Assembly (NCBI GenBank): GCA_003170115.1
Contig: PMZS01000327.1
Span: 327-6,383, forward strand
Reading direction: 5' to 3'
Source: Spirochaetaceae bacterium
GTDB taxonomy: Bacteria; Spirochaetota; Spirochaetia; SZUA-6; Fen-1364
DNA length: 6,057 bases
How positions within the stretch are numbered: position 1 is the first letter of the stretch; every line of letters begins with the position of its first letter. The notes under the pieces are model-generated. The model was not told where the DNA came from. It was given only the letters and a program-made list of their open reading frames with translations, and did no database searches. This document shows positions 1-5,027 of the stretch, piece after piece. Made by a program: the position numbers and the translations under genes.

Positions 1-221
1 GTCTTGGTGATGAAGGTGAAGCTCTTGTCCGTGTAGATCGTAATGACCACCGGAATGAGCACTCCCTCTTCCTGCTTGCGTGTCCTCTCGTTGAACTGCT
101 GGCAGAACTGCGCCGCCTGCACCCCGTGGGGGCCCAGCGCCGGTCCCACCGGCGGGGCCGGGGTGGCCTTGCCGGCCGGCACCTGCAGCTTGACGATTGC
201 CTTGACTGTCTTCTTTGCCAT
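1..221 (-). CDS. rplK: 50S ribosomal protein L11, N-terminal part (runs off the window)
   Basis: L11 forms the base of the ribosomal stalk, binds the GTPase-associated region of 23S rRNA and takes part in factor binding and the stringent response. Only the first 73 codons are here, out of about 140 in the family. The start MAKKTVKAIVKLQVPAGKAT, the proline-rich PAPPVGPALG (residues 21-30) and IPVVITIYTDKSFTF (56-70) are typical of the L11 N-terminal domain, which is also the thiostrepton-binding face. The ATG at 221 follows GGAGG at a usable distance (GGAGGTTGAGGGAAG before ATG), which settles the start. The stretch after PALG reads PHGVQAAQFCQQFN where E. coli has QQGVNIMEFCKAFN, so the usual Asn-Ile-Met is replaced. 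The gene lies 124 nt after nusG, as in the common nusG-rplK-rplA order. Identity is secure; the C-terminal domain is outside the window. Confidence 0.97.
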   Translation of the reverse strand, partial: MAKKTVKAIVKLQVPAGKATPAPPVGPALGPHGVQAAQFCQQFNERTRKQEEGVLIPVVITIYTDKSFTFITK

Positions 222-345
222 CTTCCCTCAACCTCCGTGGTACCATCGCGCGCGCGCGGCGCTGGTGCGCCGCACCCGAGCTCCCAATCGGGCTTCCGCC
301 CCAAGAGGGTTCCTTTATTGCCCTGCGAGCGCGAACCGCGCTCCT
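222..345 (-). promoter_or_regulatory. nusG-rplK spacer (rplK leader) with two hairpins
   Basis: This 124-nt gap separates nusG from rplK. Directly after the nusG stop is a perfect 7-bp stem with a 3-nt loop (arms 327-333 and 337-343). Nearer rplK is a perfect 7-bp stem with a 4-nt loop (arms 256-262 and 267-273), next to a run of six CG dinucleotides (247-258). Neither stem is followed by a T tract, so neither looks like an intrinsic terminator. I see no convincing promoter here. In many bacteria L1 represses the L11-L1 mRNA through a site near the rplK start, so the structure could belong to such a leader. I cannot match it to the L1 motif, and the role is inference. Confidence 0.4.
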
Positions 346-900
346 TTAAATCTTTTCCACCTGCAGGAAATCGACCTCCACCGGGGTCGACCTGCCGAAA
401 ATTCCCACCATCACCCGAAGCTTTCCCTTCTCCGTGTTCACCTCTTCGATGCTTCCGGTGAACGAATCGAAGGGACCGTCGATGATCCGCACCATCTCAC
501 CGACGGAGAAGCTCTGCCGTGGCTTCAGGATGCGGTCCGCCTTGATCTCTCCCGCCTTCTGGAGGATGCCGCGTGCCTCGTCCTGGGAAATCGGCTGGGG
601 CTTCTGGTTCCTGTTCGAGCCCACGAACCCGGTGACGCCGGGTATCTTGCGGATCTCCTGGCACACCTCTTTCCACCCCGGGTCAGGCAGGTCCATTTCC
701 ATCATGATGTAGCCGGGAAGGAACTTCTTGGAGGACACCCTCTTGTGTCCGTCCTTCACCTCGACAACTTCCTCGGAGGGGACCTTCACGTCGAAGACGT
801 GCTCCTTCAGCGTGCCCTTGTCCACGAGCATCCGAACGTGCTTCTGGACCTTGTTCTCATACCCCGAGTAGGTATGCAGGACGTACCACGCTTTTGACAT
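346..900 (-). CDS. nusG: Transcription termination/antitermination factor NusG
   Basis: NusG (184 aa) binds the RNA polymerase clamp, suppresses pausing, and links polymerase to Rho or to ribosomal protein S10. The N-terminal NGN domain covers roughly residues 3-95: it opens WYVLHTYSGYENKV and carries the core KKFLPGYIMMEM (58-69) and PGVTGFVG (87-94). A linker follows, then the C-terminal KOW domain (about 131-184) with FSVGEMVRIIDGPFDSFTG and a family-typical ending VEVDFLQVEKI. Length is normal. The ATG at 900 is 12 nt after the secE stop, and its Shine-Dalgarno AGGAG overlaps that stop (TAGGAG, then 9 nt, then ATG), so secE and nusG are probably translationally linked. They sit in one transcript, as is usual. 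Confidence 0.98.
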   Translation of the reverse strand: MSKAWYVLHTYSGYENKVQKHVRMLVDKGTLKEHVFDVKVPSEEVVEVKDGHKRVSSKKFLPGYIMMEMDLPDPGWKEVCQEIRKIPGVTGFVGSNRNQKPQPISQDEARGILQKAGEIKADRILKPRQSFSVGEMVRIIDGPFDSFTGSIEEVNTEKGKLRVMVGIFGRSTPVEVDFLQVEKI

Positions 901-912
901 GCGCCTCAGCTC

Positions 913-1092
913 CTAGAAGAGCCAGTCGACGAGCTTGAACAGGATGAAGTCGACGAGGCCGAGCATGCCGGCAATGAGGAGCGTGGAGATCAGCACGACC
1001 TTCGTCGAGGCCACGGCCTCATCACGGCTGGGCCACGTCACCTTCCTGAGCTCCGCGAAGCTCTCCTGAAAGAACAGGATGATTCTTCTCAT
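913..1092 (-). CDS. secE: Preprotein translocase subunit SecE (short, single membrane segment)
   Basis: SecE clamps the two halves of SecY in the inner-membrane Sec translocon. This is the short form of 59 aa. An amphipathic N-terminal part contains the SecE signature ELRKVTWPSRDEA (residues 14-26), followed by one membrane span at about 30-56 (KVVLISTLLIAGMLGLVDFI). I chose the ATG at 1092, so translation starts MRRIILFFQESF. An in-frame opening further upstream would run into the tRNA-Trp gene and is not credible. The gene is 33 nt downstream of tRNA-Trp and 12 nt upstream of nusG, matching the widespread tRNA-Trp, secE, nusG order. Confidence 0.96.
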   Translation of the reverse strand: MRRIILFFQESFAELRKVTWPSRDEAVASTKVVLISTLLIAGMLGLVDFILFKLVDWLF

Positions 1093-1094
1093 TT

Positions 1095-1106
1095 CCTCCG
1101 TCCCTC
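1095..1106 (-). promoter_or_regulatory. Double Shine-Dalgarno of secE
   Basis: Two purine-rich elements precede the secE ATG. GGAGG (1099-1095) ends only 2 nt before the start, closer than usual. GAGGGA (1106-1101) lies 8 nt before it, at ordinary spacing. No other in-frame ATG, GTG or TTG fits, so the start stands and the upstream element is probably the working site. Confidence 0.5.
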
Positions 1107-1125
1107 GGCTCTTCCCATCCCGGTT

Positions 1126-1198
1126 CAGGCCAGGCAGGACTCGAACCCGCAACATCCGGTTTTGGAGACCGGCGCTCTACCATTAGAGCTACTGGCCT
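1126..1198 (-). tRNA. tRNA-Trp (anticodon CCA)
   Basis: The minus strand folds into a complete 73-nt cloverleaf. The acceptor is AGGCCAG paired with CTGGCCT. The D stem is GCTC/GAGC with loop TAATGGTA. The anticodon stem is CCGGT/ACCGG with loop CTCCAAA, giving anticodon CCA, which reads UGG (Trp). The variable loop has 5 nt, and the T stem GCGGG/CCTGC (one G-U pair) carries loop TTCGAGT. The discriminator is G, as expected for bacterial tRNA-Trp. The 3' CCA is not encoded, because AAC follows, so it must be added by CCA nucleotidyltransferase. The gene lies between rpmG and secE and is probably cut out of their common transcript. Confidence 0.97.
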
Positions 1199-1207
1199 AT
1201 GGATCAT

Positions 1208-1281
1208 GTCGGCCTTCCAGCCATCCAACGCCACGCCCGACGCGCTTGCGCGTCATTTGGCGCGGCAGGGCTTCGGCCGAC
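1208..1281 (-). repeat. 74-nt four-helix imperfect hairpin just 5' of tRNA-Trp
   Basis: Nested inverted repeats make one long hairpin. The pairs are 1208-1214 with 1275-1281 (7 bp), 1219-1222 with 1269-1272 (4 bp), 1231-1237 with 1259-1265 (7 positions) and 1239-1245 with 1248-1254 (7 bp, 2-nt spacer). Small asymmetric internal loops separate them. In the third helix the one non-Watson-Crick position is G-U if the minus strand is transcribed but A-C on the plus strand, which favours folding in the rpmG-tRNA-Trp transcript. It ends 9 nt before the tRNA 5' end. No T tract follows, so it is not an intrinsic terminator. It could be a processing structure or a copy of a dispersed palindromic element. 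Confidence 0.6.
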
Positions 1282-1351
1282 CTCGCCCTCCTTGGCTGAG
1301 GGGCTCGCTTTCGGGCATCCCTGCCCTCGCTCGCCCTCGCCCTCCTTGGCT
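1281..1351. repeat. 17-bp direct repeat in the rpmG-tRNA-Trp spacer
   Basis: CCTCGCCCTCCTTGGCT occurs at 1281-1297 and again at 1335-1351, 54 bp apart. A small hairpin (1313-1317 with 1322-1326, 5 bp) lies between the copies. Together with the adjoining 74-nt hairpin this fills the 158-nt gap between rpmG and tRNA-Trp (1199-1356), in which I see no gene. A 6-bp inverted repeat, GGCCTA at 1194-1199 and TAGGCC at 1351-1356, brackets the gap, but its left arm is part of the tRNA acceptor, so this may be chance. Confidence 0.6.
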
Positions 1352-1356
1352 AGGCC

Positions 1357-1533
1357 CTACTTTACCTTTGCTTCCTTGTGGACCGTATGCTTCCTGTCCC
1401 ACCTGCAGTACTTGTTGAACTCCAGCTTTCCCTGGGTATTCTTGCGATTTTTCGTGGTCGTATAGTTGCGCCTGTCGCACTCGGTGCATTGCAGAGCTAT
1501 CAGCTCCAGGTTTTTCGCTTTGCCTTTGGCCAT
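1357..1533 (-). CDS. rpmG: 50S ribosomal protein L33, variant zinc-ligand set
   Basis: L33 is a small protein of the large subunit near the E site. The 58-aa product (MAKGKAKNLELIALQCTEC at the start) has the family features RRNYTTTKNRKN (21-32) and RKHTVHKE (47-54). The first zinc knuckle CTEC (Cys16, Cys19) is intact. The second reads YCRWD, so Cys43 is present but the place of the fourth cysteine is taken by Asp46 (codon GAC). Zinc-type L33 has two C-x2-C pairs, and zinc-free forms usually lose them altogether, so three of four is unusual. The ATG at 1533 follows AGGGAG with 6 nt between. The gene lies after tRNA-Thr and before tRNA-Trp, behind a good promoter. Too short for many gene callers, but identity is clear. 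Confidence 0.94.
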   Translation of the reverse strand: MAKGKAKNLELIALQCTECDRRNYTTTKNRKNTQGKLEFNKYCRWDRKHTVHKEAKVK

Positions 1534-1559
1534 TTGGGTCTCCCTGCAGGTAGTTGAAC

Positions 1560-1580
1560 GGCGAATTTACACATTTCGCC
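1560..1580. promoter_or_regulatory. Operator-like dyad over the -10 of the rpmG promoter
   Basis: GGCGAA at 1560-1565 and TTCGCC at 1575-1580 form a perfect 6-bp inverted repeat around a 9-nt A/T-rich centre. The dyad (21 bp) covers the -10 of the promoter at 1564-1593. The centre-to-centre spacing would suit a dimeric DNA-binding protein. The same symmetry could form a weak RNA stem if transcription began further upstream at the tRNA-Thr promoter. No regulator can be named. Confidence 0.3.
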
Positions 1581-1593
1581 TGCAATGTGTCAA
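1564..1593 (-). promoter_or_regulatory. Predicted sigma-70 type promoter for rpmG and downstream genes
   Basis: On the minus strand a perfect -35 TTGACA (1593-1588) is followed after 18 nt by TAAATT (1569-1564), four of six matches to TATAAT. The overlapping GTAAAT at 17 nt is an alternative -10. The expected start would lie near 1557, about 25 nt before the rpmG ATG. The stretch after the -10, CGCCG, is GC-rich, as in promoters under stringent control. This is the best promoter in the window and would drive rpmG, tRNA-Trp, secE, nusG and rplK. Confidence 0.65.
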
Positions 1594-1612
1594 GCGGGTG
1601 GCACGACTATCG

Positions 1613-1685
1613 AGCCCTCGACCGGATTTGAACCGGTGACCCCGTCCTTACCAAGGACGTGCTCTACCAACTGAGCTACAAGGGC
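1613..1685 (-). tRNA. tRNA-Thr (anticodon GGT)
   Basis: The minus strand folds into a 73-nt cloverleaf. The acceptor is GCCCTTG with CGAGGGC, including one G-U pair. The D stem is GCTC/GAGC with loop AGTTGGTA. The anticodon stem is CGTCC/GGACG with loop TTGGTAA, giving anticodon GGT for ACC and ACU threonine codons. The variable loop is GGGTC, and the T stem ACCGG/CCGGT carries loop TTCAAAT. The discriminator is U and no CCA is encoded. In many bacteria a tRNA-Thr of this kind precedes tuf and then secE-nusG; here rpmG follows directly. Confidence 0.97.
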
Positions 1686-1687
1686 AA

Positions 1688-1706
1688 GCGCGGCCGAAGG
1701 CCGCGC
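1688..1706 (-). other. Strong hairpin 2 nt upstream of tRNA-Thr
   Basis: Arms 1688-1695 and 1699-1706 form a perfect 8-bp all-G/C stem with a 3-nt loop, ending 2 nt before the 5' end of tRNA-Thr. No T run follows, so it is not a standard intrinsic terminator for the rsmD operon. It lies downstream of the predicted promoter at 1757-1786 and would be in the tRNA precursor leader, where it could affect 5' processing. The neighbouring GGGGCCCC (1711-1718) is also self-complementary. Confidence 0.5.
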
Positions 1707-1756
1707 GACCGGGGCCCCAGGGGAGGCTCCGATAAGGATCCGTTTCCCGGTGTCCC

Positions 1757-1786
1757 AACTTACCAGATGCCCCGGTGGCGCGTCAA
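1757..1786 (-). promoter_or_regulatory. Possible promoter for tRNA-Thr, overlapping the rsmD stop
   Basis: TTGACG (1786-1781) is a five-of-six match to the -35 consensus and contains the rsmD TGA stop. After 18 nt comes TAAGTT (1762-1757), a weak -10 preceded by TGG, as in extended -10 promoters. The 97-nt gap between rsmD and tRNA-Thr (1686-1782) offers no better candidate. A tRNA gene needs transcription from somewhere, so a promoter here is plausible but not shown. Confidence 0.35.
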
Positions 1787-2325
1787 GCCGAACCCTCTCG
1801 TCGCCTGAAAAACAGCAGGAGCGACTGCCCGTAGGCCCTGCGGTCCGCCAGCTCCAGACCGTCCCTCTCCGTGGCAAGCTTCTCCGCGGAGTGCAGGTGC
1901 ATGATCGCAAGCCCTCCGGGGGCGAGGTGCGGGAGCATGCAGGCGGAGTCGAGGACAGCTCCCTTCCCCTCCATGTCGAAGGGCGGATCGAGGAAGACAA
2001 TGTCCCACCCGCGCTGGTTCACGCGAAGAAACCGCTCCACGGGGGCGATCACCAGCTCGATCCCGGTTTCAACAAAGCTGATGTTCTTGCGGATGACGGC
2101 CTTTTTCCTCGGGTCCTTTTCCACCAGGAGGACAGGCTCGGCTCCGCGGGAGGCCGCTTCTACTCCGATGATTCCCGTCCCGCTGAACAGGTCGAGGAAG
2201 GACACGCCCTGCAGATCCCCGAGGATTGAGAAAAGGGACTGCCTCATCCTGTCCATGGAAGGCCGGATGACGCCCGGCGGACACAGAATCGTGCGGCCCC
2301 TGTACAAGCCACCTGTGATCCTCAC
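1783..2325 (-). CDS. rsmD: 16S rRNA (guanine(966)-N2)-methyltransferase RsmD
   Basis: RsmD uses S-adenosylmethionine to methylate N2 of G966 (E. coli numbering) in 16S rRNA, near the P site of the assembled small subunit. The 180-aa protein has the normal length. It starts MRITGGLYRGRTI, followed by RPSMDRMRQSLFSIL (21-35), the typical N-terminal block. The SAM-binding motif I is LDLFSGTGIIGVEAASRGA (44-62), and the catalytic motif is LDPPF (112-116). The GTG at 2325 fits the family's MRI start and has GGAGG 5 nt upstream, lying within the recG end. Only 1 nt separates the recG stop from this start, so the two are probably translationally coupled. The coding region ends in a possible promoter for tRNA-Thr. 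Confidence 0.96.
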   Translation of the reverse strand: MRITGGLYRGRTILCPPGVIRPSMDRMRQSLFSILGDLQGVSFLDLFSGTGIIGVEAASRGAEPVLLVEKDPRKKAVIRKNISFVETGIELVIAPVERFLRVNQRGWDIVFLDPPFDMEGKGAVLDSACMLPHLAPGGLAIMHLHSAEKLATERDGLELADRRAYGQSLLLFFRRREGSA

Positions 2326-2326
2326 C

Positions 2327-4408
2327 TCATCCTCCCTCGACCGCCGCTGCCGCCCCTTCCGCTGCCTGCAAGGCTTCGGAGGTCGCGAGGACCCGTGGGA
2401 TCACCATGTTCGTCGGTTGAAGCAACCCCGGGTCTTCGGCGAGGAGGCGCTTTGCATCGTCCCGGGCCTGGAAGAGAAGGGTCCCATGCAGGAGCAGGTC
2501 CGCGACCCGGAAGCTCAGGAACCCGCTCTGCCGCACGCCGAGCAGCTCCCCGGGGCCGCGCAGGCGCATGTCGCGCTCCGCGATGGCGAACCCGTCCGTG
2601 GTTTCCATCATGATCTTCAGCCGCTCCACGCCTTCAGGGGTGAGCTTCTCGCCGTACACGAGGAAGGCGTAGGACTGGTCGGCTCCGCGCCCCACCCTCC
2701 CGCGAAGCTGATGCAGCGTGGACAGGCCGAAGCGCTCCGCATGCTCGATGACCATGCAGCTGGCGTTGGCGACATCGACCCCGACCTCCACGACGCTCGT
2801 GGCAACAAGGATCTTCACCTTTCCCGCCGCGAATCCCGCCATGGCCGATTCCTTCTCCTCCTCCGCGACACGGGAGTGGATCAGGGCCATTGGGATTCCC
2901 TTGTACACCTGGTGCTGAAGAATGCGGAAGGCGGTCTCCGCGTCCTTCACATCGAGTGACTCCGACTCTTCTATAAGAGGGTACACGAAATACGCCTGCC
3001 TCCCGAGGGAAATCTCCTCGCGGACCCGGCGGTAGACCTTCTCCTCGTTTCCTTCCCGCGCGAGGTGAGTGATCACCGGCCGCCGGCCGGCCGGCATGGT
3101 CCTGATGGAGGAGACATCGAGGTCGCCGAACGCGGTGAGCGCGAGCGTTCTCGGGATCGGAGTGGCCGTCATCAGGAGCAGGTCGGGGCTGGTCCCTTTC
3201 CTGAGAAGCGCCTGTCGCTGAAGCACTCCGAACCGGTGCTGCTCGTCCACGATCACCAGGCCCAGATCCTTGAACGTCACCTCTTCCGAGAAAAGCGCGT
3301 GCGTGCCGAAGAGCAGGTCCACATCCCCCGCCTTGAGCGCCTCCCGCAGGAGGCTGCGCGGATCTCCGGTGACGGAGCCGGAGAGAAACGCAATTCGCAC
3401 GCCCAGGGGCTCCAGCAGCCTGGCCGCGTTCTCGGCGTGCTGCCGGGCCAGCAGCTCCGTGGGCGCGAGGAAAGCCGCCTGCTCGCCGCATCCGACAACG
3501 AGCATGATCGAAAGCAGGGCGACCAGGGTCTTGCCGCAGCCCACGTCGCCCTGCAGGAGCCTCGCCATCGGCACTCCTGACCAGAGGTCCGCCTCGATCT
3601 CGGACACAACCAGGACCTGGTCGTCAGTGAGTGTAAAGGGGAGCCGCCGGATAAGCGCGTCCCGCAGCCTCGTCTGGGGCGCGCGCACGCGCGGTCGGGT
3701 TGCCGCCAGGGCACGCCTGCGGCGCAGCACGGCGATTTCAAAATAGAACAACTCTTCGTAGGCGAGCGCCGCCCGGCACTCGTCCGCATCAGCGCGCGTG
3801 CGCGGAAAGTGCACGCCCCGCAGGGCCTCGCCGGGAACGGGAAGATGCCGGGCGCGGACGAGCTCCGCCGGAAGCCCCGGTTCGATCGAGGGCGCGAGAT
3901 CGGAAAGCGCGCGGGACATGAGCTTTCGGAGGGTGAGCTGAGTGAGGCCCTCGGTGAGCGGATAAAGAGGAAGGATCCTGCCGAAACCGGCGGGATTCTC
4001 GCTCCAGGGCTCCAGCTCGAAATCGGAACACTGCAGCTCCCCGCGCCGGGTGTGAAAGCTCCCCCAGAGGAAAAATTTCCTTCCCGGCATCAGGACGCGG
4101 CGAAGGAACGCCCGACCGAAACAAAGCAGGGATGCCTCGCCGCTTTCATCGGAAACCAGCGCCTTCAGCGTCCGGGAACGGCCCCATCCGATGTCGGCGA
4201 CTCCCACGACACTCACCGCCACGCCGGCCTTTTCCAGCCGCGATGCCTGGGCCAGGGGGACGACAGCGGTGCGGTCCTCGTACCCGCGCGGCAGGAAAAG
4301 CAGAAGGTCGCGAAACGTCCGTACACCGAGCCGCGCGAGCCGTTCGGCAAGGGCCGGACCCACACCGTGCATCGAGGCAACGTCGCGGGAAAGTTCGCTG
4401 AGGAGCAT
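2327..4408 (-). CDS. recG: ATP-dependent DNA helicase RecG
   Basis: RecG is a monomeric superfamily 2 double-strand translocase that drives branch migration and regresses stalled replication forks. The 693 aa equal the E. coli length. In order: a helix-hairpin-helix-like start (MHGVGPALAERLARLGV, 13-29, then FLPRGYEDR), an OB-fold wedge (about 65-133), Walker A GDVGCGKT (287-294), motif Ia APTELLARQH (315-324), DEQHRFG (388-394), MTATPIPRT (413-421), motif V VATSVVEVGVDV (535-546), motif VI QLRGRVGRG (567-575), and the TRG-type region RDMRLRGPGELLG (612-624). Walker A has Cys where E. coli has Ser, which leaves the P-loop intact. The ATG at 4408 has only a weak G-rich leader 28 nt after yggT. 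The last residues are a low-complexity Ala/Gly tail. All key motifs are present, so it is probably active. Confidence 0.98.
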   Translation of the reverse strand: MLLSELSRDVASMHGVGPALAERLARLGVRTFRDLLLFLPRGYEDRTAVVPLAQASRLEKAGVAVSVVGVADIGWGRSRTLKALVSDESGEASLLCFGRAFLRRVLMPGRKFFLWGSFHTRRGELQCSDFELEPWSENPAGFGRILPLYPLTEGLTQLTLRKLMSRALSDLAPSIEPGLPAELVRARHLPVPGEALRGVHFPRTRADADECRAALAYEELFYFEIAVLRRRRALAATRPRVRAPQTRLRDALIRRLPFTLTDDQVLVVSEIEADLWSGVPMARLLQGDVGCGKTLVALLSIMLVVGCGEQAAFLAPTELLARQHAENAARLLEPLGVRIAFLSGSVTGDPRSLLREALKAGDVDLLFGTHALFSEEVTFKDLGLVIVDEQHRFGVLQRQALLRKGTSPDLLLMTATPIPRTLALTAFGDLDVSSIRTMPAGRRPVITHLAREGNEEKVYRRVREEISLGRQAYFVYPLIEESESLDVKDAETAFRILQHQVYKGIPMALIHSRVAEEEKESAMAGFAAGKVKILVATSVVEVGVDVANASCMVIEHAERFGLSTLHQLRGRVGRGADQSYAFLVYGEKLTPEGVERLKIMMETTDGFAIAERDMRLRGPGELLGVRQSGFLSFRVADLLLHGTLLFQARDDAKRLLAEDPGLLQPTNMVIPRVLATSEALQAAEGAAAAVEGG

Positions 4409-4436
4409 CAGGCCCCCGGGCGCCGTGCGGAACCGC

Positions 4437-5027
4437 TCAGATCGGGAGACTTTGCAGGAGCAAGACCACTTGCGGGACCACCAGGAACTGACCGAACACC
4501 CAGGCCACGAACAACAGTCCGATGGTGAGCAGGAGGTGCTGGGTGTAGCCGGACCTTCGCCCCAGACGAAACACCTTTGTCACCCAGGCGACGATCGGCT
4601 GCATGATCGTATCGACAACCTTCCAGAGGCTCGTAGCGGCAGTGCCGCGAAAGGCGAGCGGGATCGTGCGGACAAGCCCCACAATAAGAAAGAACAGCAG
4701 AAGGAAGCTGATCCCGAACCAGACGGCGGAGAACACCGACGCGAGGAAAAACCCCAGGCTGAACCGGAAGTAGTAGAGAAGCTGGTTCACGAAGTCCAGG
4801 GCCACCACGATGGCGAGCATTGCGGCAATCGGTGTGAAGTCGAACAGGTTGCCGCGGAGGAAACGGATTCGGGAGAAGGCCGCCAGGTAAGGATCCGTGG
4901 CTGCCGTGAGAAGTTCCCATGCTTTCCCCAGGGCCTGCGGCGCAAACCATCCAAGGACGATTCGGAGAGAAAGAATGAACAAGTAGGCGATCAGGATGAT
5001 GTTCACGACGGTGAGGACTATCAACAT
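4437..5027 (-). CDS. yggT: YggT family integral membrane protein (two YggT repeats)
   Basis: The 196-aa product is very hydrophobic and has two tandem YggT domains. The first (about 1-90) has a span at 3-27 ending LRIVLGWF, then TDPYLAAFSRIRF (44-56) and DFTPIAAML (63-71) leading into the second span. A third span covers about 92-119. The second repeat starts SLWKVVDTIMQPIVAWVTKVF (133-153) and ends in a span at 165-190. Family knowledge is limited: YggT proteins sit in the inner membrane and have been linked to osmotic tolerance, and their Gram-positive and plastid relatives to division or membrane organisation. The ATG at 5027 follows GGAG by 6 nt. That site overlaps the PHP stop 9 nt upstream, so the two genes are likely cotranslated. 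The exact function here is unknown. Confidence 0.9.
   Translation of the reverse strand: MLIVLTVVNIILIAYLFILSLRIVLGWFAPQALGKAWELLTAATDPYLAAFSRIRFLRGNLFDFTPIAAMLAIVVALDFVNQLLYYFRFSLGFFLASVFSAVWFGISFLLLFFLIVGLVRTIPLAFRGTAATSLWKVVDTIMQPIVAWVTKVFRLGRRSGYTQHLLLTIGLLFVAWVFGQFLVVPQVVLLLQSLPI

Noticed and set aside
327..343. Intrinsic terminator after nusG
   Set aside because: The stem is strong but no run of T follows on the minus strand, and nusG-rplK are normally cotranscribed.
43..897. 284-aa open frame on the plus strand across rplK and nusG
   Set aside because: It lies antisense to two clear, conserved genes. GC-rich codon use leaves such opposite frames open, and its translation shows no recognisable domain.
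1022..1234. 70-aa minus-strand frame reading through tRNA-Trp
   Set aside because: The segment ALMVERRSPKPDVAGSSPA is simply the tRNA-Trp cloverleaf translated, a common false gene.
1253..1585. 110-aa minus-strand frame over rpmG with a repeated SQGGRGR tail
   Set aside because: It overlaps rpmG in another frame, and rpmG has a family match, a ribosome site and a promoter; the repeats come from the DNA direct repeat.
1590..2000. 136-aa minus-strand frame across tRNA-Thr and the end of rsmD
   Set aside because: Its end VAQLVEHVLGKDGVTGSNPVEGS is translated tRNA sequence, and the rest overlaps rsmD out of frame.
1871..2959. 362-aa plus-strand open frame across rsmD and recG
   Set aside because: Antisense to two well-supported genes with intact motifs, with a Ser/Arg/Pro-rich composition typical of shadow frames.
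3076..3096. Tandem GGCC/CCGG-rich palindromic stretch within recG
   Set aside because: It is explained by the codons for the conserved PAGRRPV segment in a GC-rich gene.
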